Positions 32,130 through 39,816 of a DNA stretch of 51,392 bases are shown piece by piece. Position numbers and translations under genes: made by a program. The notes under the pieces were generated by a model. It saw only the letters and a list, made by a program, of their open reading frames with translations, was not told where the DNA came from and made no database searches. Origin of the DNA: an uncultured Eubacteriales bacterium (GTDB taxonomy: Bacteria > Bacillota > Clostridia > Oscillospirales > Oscillospiraceae); assembly GCA_900552015.1 (NCBI GenBank), contig URXY01000005.1, forward strand, positions 1 to 51,392, read 5' to 3'. The stretch's first letter is position 1. Every line of letters starts with the position of its first letter.

Positions 32130-32381
32130 ATGGACTATTATCTGTTCGTTGCGCGCTCGGTCACTCACGCCCAGCAAATGGCGGGCGTTTTGAGCGGCGC
32201 GGGCGTTTCTGCAAATATCCGCCGCGCAGGCTCCGGCGTCACCGGACGCGGCTGCGGCTACACGCTGGAAATTTCGCGCAGGAACTATGCGCGTGCCCTG
32301 GATGCCTGCCGTACGGGCGGCGTACAGCCGGGGCGCGTCATTCTGGTCTCAGGCGACACGCGGCAAGAGGTGACGCCATGA
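32130..32381 (+). CDS. DUF3343 protein (putative Se/S carrier)
   Basis: 83 residues, typical for DUF3343: DYYLFVARSVTHAQQMAGVL, then RAGSGVTGRGCGYTLEISRR (the conserved GCGY), then a short tail. Families of this kind are proposed carriers of sulfur or selenium and often lie next to a cysteine desulfurase, as here, with a four-base overlap (ATGA). The role is inferred from context, not proven. The start at 32130 follows GGGGGGAG; a longer frame from 32031 lacks family similarity in its extra part. Confidence 0.82.
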   Translation: MDYYLFVARSVTHAQQMAGVLSGAGVSANIRRAGSGVTGRGCGYTLEISRRNYARALDACRTGGVQPGRVILVSGDTRQEVTP

Positions 32382-33520
32382 TCTATCTCGACAGCGCGGC
32401 GACAACATTCCAGAAGCCCGCTGCCGTGCAGCGCGCCGTTCAGCAGGCGATGCGCACGATGAGCTCGCCCGGGCGGGGCGGGTACGAAAGCGCACGCCTT
32501 GCCGAGGAAACGCTGTTCCGCTGCCGCAGCGCGGCGGCGGAGCTCTTTTCCGTGCCGGCGGCGGAGCAGGTCGTCTTCACGATGAATGCAACACACGGGC
32601 TGAACATCGCCATCAAGAGCCTTGTTCCGCCGGGCGGACGCGCCATCGTATCAGGCTACGAGCATAATGCGGTCACGCGGCCGCTGCACACGCTGAACGC
32701 CGAGGTCATCGTCGCCGCCGCGCCGCTCTTTTCGCCGCAGGCGACGCTCGAAGCCTTTGAGCGCGCGCTGAAGGCGGGCGCGGACGCGGCCATCTGCACG
32801 CACGTGTCGAACGTCTTCGGTGATATTCTACCCATCTCGGACGTCGCACGACTCTGCCGGGAGGCGGGCGTGCCGCTCATCATCGACGCCTCGCAGTCGG
32901 CGGGCGCGCTGCCGCTCGACTTTGCCGCGCTCGGCGCGGCATTCATCGCCATGCCGGGCCACAAGGGCCTTTACGGCCCGCAGGGGACCGGGCTGCTGCT
33001 CTGCGGACACGACGCGCTGCCGCTCCTCGAGGGCGGCACGGGCAGCGACTCGCTGCGGCAGGAGATGCCGGATTTCCTGCCCGACCGGCTGGAGGCCGGT
33101 ACGCACAATGTTCCCGGCATCGCGGGACTTGCCGCGGGCATCGACTTTGTGCGCACGCAGCGCACCGAGCGCATCCTGCTGCACGAACGGCAGTTGCTGC
33201 GTCGCGCGGGACATGGGATGCAGCGCATCCCGCGCGTCAAGTGCCGGTTTTCGGAGGACGGGGCGCTCCAGGCGGGCGTGCTGTCCTTCACGGTCGCAGG
33301 GCTCTCGGCTGAAGAAACCGCCGAGCAGATGGCACGCCGCGGCGTCGCGCTGCGCGCGGGCCTGCACTGTGCGCCATTCGCGCACAAAACCGCCGGGACG
33401 CTGCCGGACGGGACCGTGCGGCTCAGCGTTTCGGCCTTCAACCGCCCGTTTGAGATCGACGCGGCGCTGCGTGCGCTGCGCGAGGTGGCCGCCGCAGACG
33501 GAAAAACTGAGATTTCATAG
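32378..33520 (+). CDS. Cysteine desulfurase family protein (class V aminotransferase)
   Basis: 380 residues. PLP enzyme: start IYLDSAATTFQKP, Asp 170 (IIDASQSAG) stacking the cofactor, Lys 196 (MPGHKGLYGPQG) forming the Schiff base, and the active-site Cys 331 (AGLHCAPFAHKTAG). The family (near SufS/CsdA, annotated often as cysteine desulfurase family) takes sulfur or selenium from cysteine or selenocysteine. The overlapping DUF3343 gene is the likely acceptor partner. No IscU or SufU scaffold gene is near. Followed closely by the promoter of cdaA. Confidence 0.92.
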   Translation: MIYLDSAATTFQKPAAVQRAVQQAMRTMSSPGRGGYESARLAEETLFRCRSAAAELFSVPAAEQVVFTMNATHGLNIAIKSLVPPGGRAIVSGYEHNAVTRPLHTLNAEVIVAAAPLFSPQATLEAFERALKAGADAAICTHVSNVFGDILPISDVARLCREAGVPLIIDASQSAGALPLDFAALGAAFIAMPGHKGLYGPQGTGLLLCGHDALPLLEGGTGSDSLRQEMPDFLPDRLEAGTHNVPGIAGLAAGIDFVRTQRTERILLHERQLLRRAGHGMQRIPRVKCRFSEDGALQAGVLSFTVAGLSAEETAEQMARRGVALRAGLHCAPFAHKTAGTLPDGTVRLSVSAFNRPFEIDAALRALREVAAADGKTEIS

Positions 33521-33539
33521 AAAATTCATGGCTCTACCG

Positions 33540-33568
33540 TTGCAATTCTCAGCTTTTTATATTAGAAT
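33540..33568 (+). promoter_or_regulatory. Promoter of the cdaA-ybbR unit
   Basis: TTGCAA (33540-33545), a 17-base spacer, TAGAAT (33563-33568), in an AT-rich stretch that stands out between GC-rich genes. Transcription would begin about 50 bases before the cdaA ATG. Confidence 0.7.
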
Positions 33569-33622
33569 AAGTAATAACTATTGCTTAGACTGCGTTCACG
33601 GTCAGTTAGGGGGAGCGTGCCG

Positions 33623-34513
33623 ATGGATATTATCATGCCCATATTGGAAGGCGCGTGGCGCTATATACTCACGCTCAAGGTGTCGGATTACCTTGATATC
33701 GCGCTGATGACCTACGGCATATACTGGCTTTTGAAGATCGTCGGAACGTCGAAGGTCGAGAGCGTCGGTAAGGTCGTGCTGCTGTTTCTGCTGGCGCTGA
33801 TGCTTTCCGATGCGCTGTCACTGGGCGGCATCTATTTCATTTTGAGCCATGTGCTATCCCTCGGTGCGCTCGCGCTGATCGTTTTATTCCAGCCGGAGAT
33901 CCGGCATCTCATCGACCAGTTGGGGTCGAGCAGGCTGAGGTCGTTCAATCCCTTCGCCCGCACACAGCAGGTCTCGGCCATCGAAAATGCCATCGCGCAG
34001 ACGGTGCTCGCCTGCACAGAGATGTCAAAGTCCCGTACGGGCGTGCTCATCGTCTTTGAGCGCGATATCGCGCTGGATGACATCGCCCGCACGGGCACCA
34101 TCGTCGACGCGCGTGTGAGCAGCGAGCTTTTGAAGAACATTTTCTTTGTCAAAGCTGCCATGCACGATGGCGCGGTCATCATGCGCGACGGCAGGCTCCT
34201 TGCAGGCGGCTGTATGCTGCCGCTCTCGAAGAACGTGAACCTGAGCCGCGACCTCGGGATGCGCCACCGCGCGGGCATCGGCATGAGCGAGAATTCCGAC
34301 GCGGTCGTCGTCATCGTCTCGGAGGAGACGGGGACCATTTCCGTCGCCATCGGCGGGCTCTTAAAGCGCCACCTCATGCCGGAAACGCTTGAAAAACTGC
34401 TCATCAACGAGCTCATCCCGCAAACGCCCGACGATGCGCAGGAGGATCGCTTCCTCATGCGCCTTTGGAAGGTTCTCACGTCCGGAAAGGGGGACAAGCA
34501 CGATGAAGTCTAA
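33623..34513 (+). CDS. cdaA: Diadenylate cyclase CdaA
   Basis: 296 residues. Three N-terminal membrane helices (about 24-40, 48-66, 70-90) and a cytoplasmic DAC domain with DGA (182-184, AAMHDGAVIM) and RHRAG (214-218), the two motifs needed to join two ATP molecules into c-di-AMP. It controls potassium and turgor. GGGGGAG precedes the ATG. It overlaps ybbR by 11 bases; the usual third gene, glmM, is not next. Confidence 0.96.
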   Translation: MDIIMPILEGAWRYILTLKVSDYLDIALMTYGIYWLLKIVGTSKVESVGKVVLLFLLALMLSDALSLGGIYFILSHVLSLGALALIVLFQPEIRHLIDQLGSSRLRSFNPFARTQQVSAIENAIAQTVLACTEMSKSRTGVLIVFERDIALDDIARTGTIVDARVSSELLKNIFFVKAAMHDGAVIMRDGRLLAGGCMLPLSKNVNLSRDLGMRHRAGIGMSENSDAVVVIVSEETGTISVAIGGLLKRHLMPETLEKLLINELIPQTPDDAQEDRFLMRLWKVLTSGKGDKHDEV

Positions 34514-35723
34514 ACGTCGTCAGATTTTTTACGTCTTCCTTTCGCTGCTCATCGCCTCGATGGTATGGTTCTATGTGAGCAACGGCGATGAGGTCACCGT
34601 CAACGTGCACGGCGTGGCCGTGGAATTTCTGAATGAGGACACGACGCTTGCCGACAAGGGACTGATGCGCGTGAGCGGGGAAGAGGACGTGACCGTCGAT
34701 CTGAAGCTCAAATTTCCGCGCAGGCTCGCCTACAGCTTTGACACGAGTCAGATCCGCCTTGTGTGCGATCTCTCCTCCGTCACCTACGCGGGCAAGCAGT
34801 CTGTGAGCTATAATATTCTTCTCCCAAGCGGCGTTTCCACGCGCGATGTATCCGTGGAATCGCCCACGGTGCGCACGGTGCAGATCGAGATCGGCGAGCT
34901 GAGTAAAAAGGACATTGAGATCCGCTGCAACGTGGTGGGCAATGTGGCCGAGGGCTACATCGCCGGGACCGTTGAGCTGCTGCCCGAAACGCTCGAGGTG
35001 CGCGGCCAGCAGTCCGACATCATGCAGATCAGCTACGCGCAGGTCACGCTCAACATCGAGAACGCGACCTCGACGGTCGTGGAGCTGCTCGATTACGAGC
35101 TGTATGACTTCAACGATCAGGTCATCAACAGCAAAAACATCCATCCCATGAGCGACAATATCCAGGTCACGCTGCCGGTGCTCAAGGTGAAGGACGTGCC
35201 GCTGACGGTGAACTTCGTCGAATCCGCGGGCTCGCGGCTTGAAAATTATACGTGGGCTCTCAGCCACAGCAGCATCACCCTTTCGGGCGACGCCTCACAG
35301 ATATCTTCGATCAGCGAGCTCGTGCTCGGCACGCTTGCCCTTGAGGACCTGCGCGGGCAGGAGACTTTCACCTATGACATCCCCATCCCCGATGACGTCA
35401 ACAACCTGAGCGGTATTTCGACTGTCACGCTGACGATCACGGCAAAAGATGTGGAGACCCGCGAGGTCGAGGCGCTGAACTTCAGCTATGAGAACTTCAG
35501 CGGCGACCACGAGGTGAGCATCCTCACCTCGTCCCTTCCCGTGACGCTGCGCGGCACAGCAGCGGATATCGAAGCTGTGACCGGCAAGAACGTCCACGTC
35601 ATCGCTGACCTCTCCGGCATTTCGGCCGACAGTGGCAGCTACACCGTTCCCGCGCGTATCTCCGTTGAGGGGTACGATCTTGGCGCGGTAGGCAGCTACG
35701 AGGTCACGGTCCACATCGGATAA
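34503..35723 (+). CDS. ybbR: YbbR-like protein (CdaR), regulator of CdaA
   Basis: 406 residues. One N-terminal membrane helix (FYVFLSLLIASMVWFYVSNG), then repeated YbbR beta domains outside the membrane (four by visual repeat of the LPxxVxVRG-type pattern: LPETLEVRGQQSDIMQISYA is one). YbbR/CdaR binds CdaA and adjusts its cyclase activity. AAAGGGGG precedes the ATG inside the end of cdaA. Confidence 0.92.
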   Translation: MKSKRRQIFYVFLSLLIASMVWFYVSNGDEVTVNVHGVAVEFLNEDTTLADKGLMRVSGEEDVTVDLKLKFPRRLAYSFDTSQIRLVCDLSSVTYAGKQSVSYNILLPSGVSTRDVSVESPTVRTVQIEIGELSKKDIEIRCNVVGNVAEGYIAGTVELLPETLEVRGQQSDIMQISYAQVTLNIENATSTVVELLDYELYDFNDQVINSKNIHPMSDNIQVTLPVLKVKDVPLTVNFVESAGSRLENYTWALSHSSITLSGDASQISSISELVLGTLALEDLRGQETFTYDIPIPDDVNNLSGISTVTLTITAKDVETREVEALNFSYENFSGDHEVSILTSSLPVTLRGTAADIEAVTGKNVHVIADLSGISADSGSYTVPARISVEGYDLGAVGSYEVTVHIG

Positions 35724-35758
35724 ATACGCAATTCCCGGCAATACCAAAAGGAGACACT

Positions 35759-36166
35759 ATGACTCAGATCGCAACAGTCGAAAAAATACTGCCCGGCGGC
35801 ATGGCGGAGATCTCCGTCCCGCGCAAGTCGGCCTGCGGGCATGACTGCGAGGAGTGCGCGGGCTGCGGCGTTTCGGGCGCAAGCGTGCGCGCGCAGGCGC
35901 GCAACACGGTCGGCGCGGGGGTCGGCCAGAAGGTCGTGGTCGAGAGCAGCACGAAGCGGCTTCTCGGCGTGATGATCCTGGTCTATCTGCTGCCCATCCT
36001 GTGCTTTTTTGTCGGCTACTTTGCGACCGGCGCGCTTGCGAGCGAGGGCCTGCGCTATGCCATCGCCATCGCGGCGTTTCTCATCGGCATCATTCCCGCA
36101 GTCGTCTGCGACCGGCACATGAAGAGCACCGGTGCGCTGACATTCACCATCGTGCGCCTGTTCTGA
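35759..36166 (+). CDS. SoxR-reducing system protein RseC family
   Basis: 135 residues. N-terminal Cys cluster (CGHDCEECAGCG, four cysteines in the RseC pattern CxxxCxxCxxC), then two membrane helices (LLGVMILVYLLPILCFFVGY and LRYAIAIAAFLIGIIPAVV). The family is linked to electron transfer to SoxR or to Rnf complexes; here no rnf genes are nearby. Preceded by AAAAGGAG. Five bases separate it from the DUF5685 gene, so the three genes 35759-37729 look like one transcription unit. Confidence 0.9.
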   Translation: MTQIATVEKILPGGMAEISVPRKSACGHDCEECAGCGVSGASVRAQARNTVGAGVGQKVVVESSTKRLLGVMILVYLLPILCFFVGYFATGALASEGLRYAIAIAAFLIGIIPAVVCDRHMKSTGALTFTIVRLF

Positions 36167-36170
36167 GCAA

Positions 36171-37079
36171 ATGTTCGGTTACATCCGCCCCGCCAAAGAG
36201 CGGCTGAACGCGCACGACGAGGAGCTGTTTCAGGCCGTCTACTGCGGGCTGTGCCATGAGCTTGGCCGAAAATACGGCTTTTCCGCGCGCTTCGTGCTGA
36301 ATTTTGATTTCACCTTCCTTGCTATCCTGCTTTCAGAGGCGGGGGCGCCTGCGTGCACGTCCTGCCGCTGCATTGCGCACCCATGTAAGGCGCGCTGCGT
36401 GATGGCGCACACCGCGTCGCTCGAAGTAGCCGCCGACCATAGCATCGTGCTCGCCTGGTGGCAGCTGAGGGACCACATTAAAGACCATGGACTTCTAAAG
36501 TCCCTCCCGTACCGGCTGGCGGCGCTCTTTCTTCGCTCTGCCTACCGTAAGGCAAGCCAGTGCGTACCGGAATTTGACGCTTCGGTGCAGCGGCACCTCA
36601 GTGACCTCGCCGCGCGCGAGCGGGAGCACTGCGCATCGCTCGATCAAGCCGCCGAGCCCTTTGCCGCGCTGATGGCGGATATCGCCGCCGTCGCGCCGGA
36701 CGATCTTCATCGCCGCGTGATGGCTGAGATCTTTTACCATCTCGGCCGGTGGATCTATTTAGTCGACGCGGCAGACGATCTGAAAAAGGACTTCGAAGCT
36801 GGCTGCTACAATCCGCTGCGATACCGCTACGGTCTCACGGATGAAACGCTCGATGAGAAGACGCAGCAGGAGGTCGCGCTTTCGCTCGACCTCTCCGTGC
36901 ATCGCATGGCGAGCGCCTACGCGCTGCTTGAGCGTGGCGTGTGGTCGAACATTTTAGACAGTATTTTCTATGAGAGCCTTTACGGCATCGGCAATGCCGT
37001 GCTGAAGGGCACCTATCATAAGCCCCCGCGACGGACACATTTCCGCACGAAACCACAGAAAAACGAGGAAACCGTATGA
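36171..37079 (+). CDS. DUF5685 family protein
   Basis: 302 residues, no signal peptide. The start FGYIRPAKERL and YCGLCHELGRKYGFSARF, then CTSCRC and HPCKARC, give seven to eight cysteines in the first 85 residues, as in DUF5685. The C-terminal half is helical with LGRWIYLVDAADDLKKDFEA, resembling the Asp-rich segments of prenyltransferase-like all-helical folds (inference). The function is unknown. Its stop overlaps the start of a J-domain gene (ATGA), which is a repeated pairing in Clostridia as far as I recall. Confidence 0.78.
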   Translation: MFGYIRPAKERLNAHDEELFQAVYCGLCHELGRKYGFSARFVLNFDFTFLAILLSEAGAPACTSCRCIAHPCKARCVMAHTASLEVAADHSIVLAWWQLRDHIKDHGLLKSLPYRLAALFLRSAYRKASQCVPEFDASVQRHLSDLAAREREHCASLDQAAEPFAALMADIAAVAPDDLHRRVMAEIFYHLGRWIYLVDAADDLKKDFEAGCYNPLRYRYGLTDETLDEKTQQEVALSLDLSVHRMASAYALLERGVWSNILDSIFYESLYGIGNAVLKGTYHKPPRRTHFRTKPQKNEETV

Positions 37080-37729
37080 ACGACCCCTATCAGATCCTGA
37101 ATATCCCGCCCACGGCGACTGACGAGGAGGTCAAGCGCGCTTACCGCGACCTTGCCCGCAAGTATCATCCTGACAATTACCACGATAACCCGCTTGCAGA
37201 TCTCGCACAGGAAAAAATGAAAGAAATCAACGAAGCCTACGACCAGATACAGAAGCAGCGCAAGGCGGCCTCCGCCGCCTCGCAGAGCTATTCCTACGGT
37301 CCGGGCAGCGGCTATGCGAACTCTGGCTACGGGAGCTATGGCGAGAATTATAACAGCACCTACGGCACGAGCCGTTTACAGCAGGTGCGTGCAGCCGTTA
37401 ACCGCGGCGATATCTCGCTTGCTGAGCGGCTGCTCAGCAGTGTGAGCGACCATAACGCGGAATGGAACTTTCTGATGGGCGTGGTGTGCTCGCGGCGCGG
37501 CTGGATGGATGAGGCGAAGCGCTACCTCGAGACCGCCGTGCAGATGGAGCCGAACAACCCTGAGTATCGCAGCGCGCTCGCTTCGCTCACTGGCGCGGGC
37601 TATCGGCCGGACGGCTTCCGCACGTTCCACACGGCGAACTTTGATGAGAACGCCTGCCTGCGCTGCTGCGCGGCATGGTCCTGCTGCACGCTCTTCAGCG
37701 GCGGCGGATGCTATCTCATCCCTTGCTAA
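37076..37729 (+). CDS. J-domain protein with cysteine-rich hydrophobic tail
   Basis: 217 residues. Residues 2-62 are a J domain (DPYQILNIPPTATDEEVKRA, with the HPD motif in KYHPDN), which stimulates Hsp70/DnaK. A Ser/Tyr/Gly-rich linker follows (about 68-100), then a TPR-like helical part (QVRAAVNRGDISLAERLLSS, then EAKRYLETAVQMEPNNPEYR). The last 25 residues contain six cysteines (CLRCCAAWSCC, then GGGCYLIPC). It lacks the zinc finger and client-binding domains of DnaJ. Overlaps DUF5685 by four bases, so the two products likely act together. Confidence 0.88.
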   Translation: MNDPYQILNIPPTATDEEVKRAYRDLARKYHPDNYHDNPLADLAQEKMKEINEAYDQIQKQRKAASAASQSYSYGPGSGYANSGYGSYGENYNSTYGTSRLQQVRAAVNRGDISLAERLLSSVSDHNAEWNFLMGVVCSRRGWMDEAKRYLETAVQMEPNNPEYRSALASLTGAGYRPDGFRTFHTANFDENACLRCCAAWSCCTLFSGGGCYLIPC

Positions 37730-37769
37730 ATCGATAAAGTCAAATCACGAATGATGGAGGAGAACGATC

Positions 37770-38657
37770 GTGGTCAAAAGTATGACCGGCTACGGAAGAG
37801 CCAGAAAAACATTATCCAATCGCGACATCACCGTTGAGGTACGCAGCGTGAACAACCGCTACCTCGACTGCACGGTAAAGCTGCCGCGCGCCTACATCTT
37901 CGCGGAGGACGCCATCAAGGGGCGCGTGCAGAAGGCCATCTCGCGCGGCAAGGTCGACGTGTTCGTCACCATCGACTCGACCGGCGCGGACGAGGAGATC
38001 GTTGCGGTCAACGAGGGGCTTGCCCGCAGCTATCTTGAGGCCTTCGACAAGCTCTGCGCGCTCGACGGCGGCAAGCATCTGAACGCCATGTGTGACGTGA
38101 CGGACTTTGCCCGCATCCCCGATGTGCTGAGCGTCACAAAGGCGGAGGAAGACCTTGGATCCGTCGGCGCGGACATCTGCGAGGTGCTCGACGAAGCGCT
38201 CGCGTCCTATAACCAGATGCGCGCGACGGAGGGAAAGAAGCTGGCCGAGGACATCGGCGGCAGACTCACGACCATCGAAACGCTCACGGGCATGGTCGAG
38301 GAGCGCTCGCCCGAAACGGTGCGCGAGTACCGCGAAAAGCTGACCGCGCGTATGCAGGAGGTCTTGCAGAGCACGACGATCGACGAAGCGCGCATCCTGA
38401 CCGAAGCCGCCATCTATGCCGACAAGATCGCCGTGGACGAGGAAACGGTCCGCCTGCGCTCGCACGTTTCGCAGCTGCGCGATATGCTGCTCTCGGATGA
38501 GCCCATGGGCCGCAAGATGGACTTCCTCATTCAGGAGGTCAACCGCGAGAGCAACACCATCGGCTCAAAGTGCAACGACGTCGCCATCGCGCGCGATGTG
38601 GTCGCGCTCAAGGCGGAGGTCGAAAAGATCCGCGAGCAGGTACAGAACATCGAATAA
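37770..38657 (+). CDS. yicC: YicC/YloC family endoribonuclease
   Basis: 295 residues. N-terminal KSMTGYGRA and VEVRSVNNRYLDCTVKLPRA, C-terminal DEARILTEAAIYADKIAVDE and GRKMDFLIQEVNRESNTIGS, the hallmarks of the family, which has been shown to be an endoribonuclease. Start codon GTG with GGAGGAGAA before it. First gene of the conserved yicC-remA-gmk-rpoZ-priA string. Confidence 0.95.
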   Translation: MVKSMTGYGRARKTLSNRDITVEVRSVNNRYLDCTVKLPRAYIFAEDAIKGRVQKAISRGKVDVFVTIDSTGADEEIVAVNEGLARSYLEAFDKLCALDGGKHLNAMCDVTDFARIPDVLSVTKAEEDLGSVGADICEVLDEALASYNQMRATEGKKLAEDIGGRLTTIETLTGMVEERSPETVREYREKLTARMQEVLQSTTIDEARILTEAAIYADKIAVDEETVRLRSHVSQLRDMLLSDEPMGRKMDFLIQEVNRESNTIGSKCNDVAIARDVVALKAEVEKIREQVQNIE

Positions 38658-38672
38658 TAAGGAGTGACCGCG

Positions 38673-38933
38673 ATGAAACTGCTGAACATCGGATTTGGCA
38701 ATATGGTCTCCGCCGAGCGGCTGATCGCCGTGGTGAGTCCCGACAGCGCACCCATCAAGCGTCTCATTCAGGAATCCCGCGAGCGCGGCATGCTGATCGA
38801 CGCGACCTACGGCCGCAAGACGGCCTCGGTCTTCATCATGGACAGTGACCATGTGGTGCTCTCTGCCATCGCGGCCGACAAGCTGATCGCGCGCCTCGGT
38901 GTGGAGACGCTCGGGATAGAGGAGGAAGGTTAA
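38673..38933 (+). CDS. remA: RemA-like regulator (DUF370)
   Basis: 86 residues. MKLLNIGFGNMVSAERLIAV, then DATYGRKTASVFIMDSDHVV, the RemA pattern. In Bacillus RemA is a DNA-binding ring that activates matrix and osmoprotectant genes; in other Firmicutes the gene sits, as here, between yicC and gmk. Start at 38673 follows AAGGAG; an in-frame GTG at 38664 lies inside the ribosome binding site. Confidence 0.93.
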   Translation: MKLLNIGFGNMVSAERLIAVVSPDSAPIKRLIQESRERGMLIDATYGRKTASVFIMDSDHVVLSAIAADKLIARLGVETLGIEEEG

Positions 38934-38939
38934 GCTACT

Positions 38940-39533
38940 ATGTACCAGGGAAAAACATTCATCATCTCCGGCCCGTCCGGCGTGGGAAAGAGCACGGTGC
39001 TCAAGGAACTTTTCAAGGACCGCGACGACCTGTATTTTTCCGTTTCCGCGACGACGCGCGCGCCGCGTCCGGGCGAAGAGAACGGCGTACACTATCACTT
39101 CACCGACGTCGACGAGTTTCGCAAAATGATCTCGGAGGACGCCTTTTTGGAGTATGCCGAGTACGTCGGCAACTTCTACGGCACACCGAAAAAGTTTGTC
39201 GACGAGGCCATGGAGCAGGGGAAGGACGTCGTCCTCGATATCGAGGTACAGGGTGCCTTGCAGGTCGTGCATAAGCGGCCTGATGTCGTGCGCATCTTCA
39301 TCGCGCCGCCTTCGTGGCAGGCGCTTGAAGAACGCCTGACGAGCCGTGGCACCGACAGTCCCGAAAAGGTGCAAAAACGCCTCGTCCGCGCAAAGGTCGA
39401 GCTTCAGACCGCTAATACCTATGATTATTTCGTCATCAACGACACGGTGGAACGCGCCGTGCGCGAGATCAACGCCATCATGCTCGCCGAGCACTGCAAG
39501 CCCGCCGAACGTATGGCCATTTTGTCCGAGTAA
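38940..39533 (+). CDS. gmk: Guanylate kinase
   Basis: 197 residues. P-loop SGPSGVGKSTVLKELF, GMP-binding SATTRAPRPGEENGVHYHF, and DIEVQGALQV. It phosphorylates GMP and dGMP. Starts six bases after remA. Confidence 0.97.
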   Translation: MYQGKTFIISGPSGVGKSTVLKELFKDRDDLYFSVSATTRAPRPGEENGVHYHFTDVDEFRKMISEDAFLEYAEYVGNFYGTPKKFVDEAMEQGKDVVLDIEVQGALQVVHKRPDVVRIFIAPPSWQALEERLTSRGTDSPEKVQKRLVRAKVELQTANTYDYFVINDTVERAVREINAIMLAEHCKPAERMAILSE

Positions 39534-39574
39534 ATTCAAAAAATCAGCCGAAAGGCAGAAGGAAGTAAATTATC

Positions 39575-39787
39575 ATGATGCTTTATCCCGCTATGAGCCT
39601 GCTCAATAAGTACGTGGAAAACCGTTACCTGCTCGTCAACGTGGTCGCGCGCCGCGCCCGCCAGATCGCCGAGCAGGCCGACGAAGAGGGTTATCCCCTC
39701 TGCGAAAAGCCGGTCACCACGGCCATCAACGAGGTCGCTGCCGGTAAGCTCACCGCAGAGAACATCGACACGCACATCGCAAAGTAA
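39575..39787 (+). CDS. rpoZ: RNA polymerase omega subunit
   Basis: 70 residues. YPAMSLLNKYVENRYLLVNV, VARRARQIAEQADEEG and KPVTTAINEVAAGKL match omega, with the conserved RRARQI. It aids assembly of the beta-prime subunit. Two adjacent ATG codons (39575 and 39578); GAAGGAAG lies ahead of both. Follows gmk as in most Firmicutes. Confidence 0.94.
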   Translation: MMLYPAMSLLNKYVENRYLLVNVVARRARQIAEQADEEGYPLCEKPVTTAINEVAAGKLTAENIDTHIAK

Positions 39788-39816
39788 CAAGAACACAACA
39801 AAAAGGGGGAGACTGT

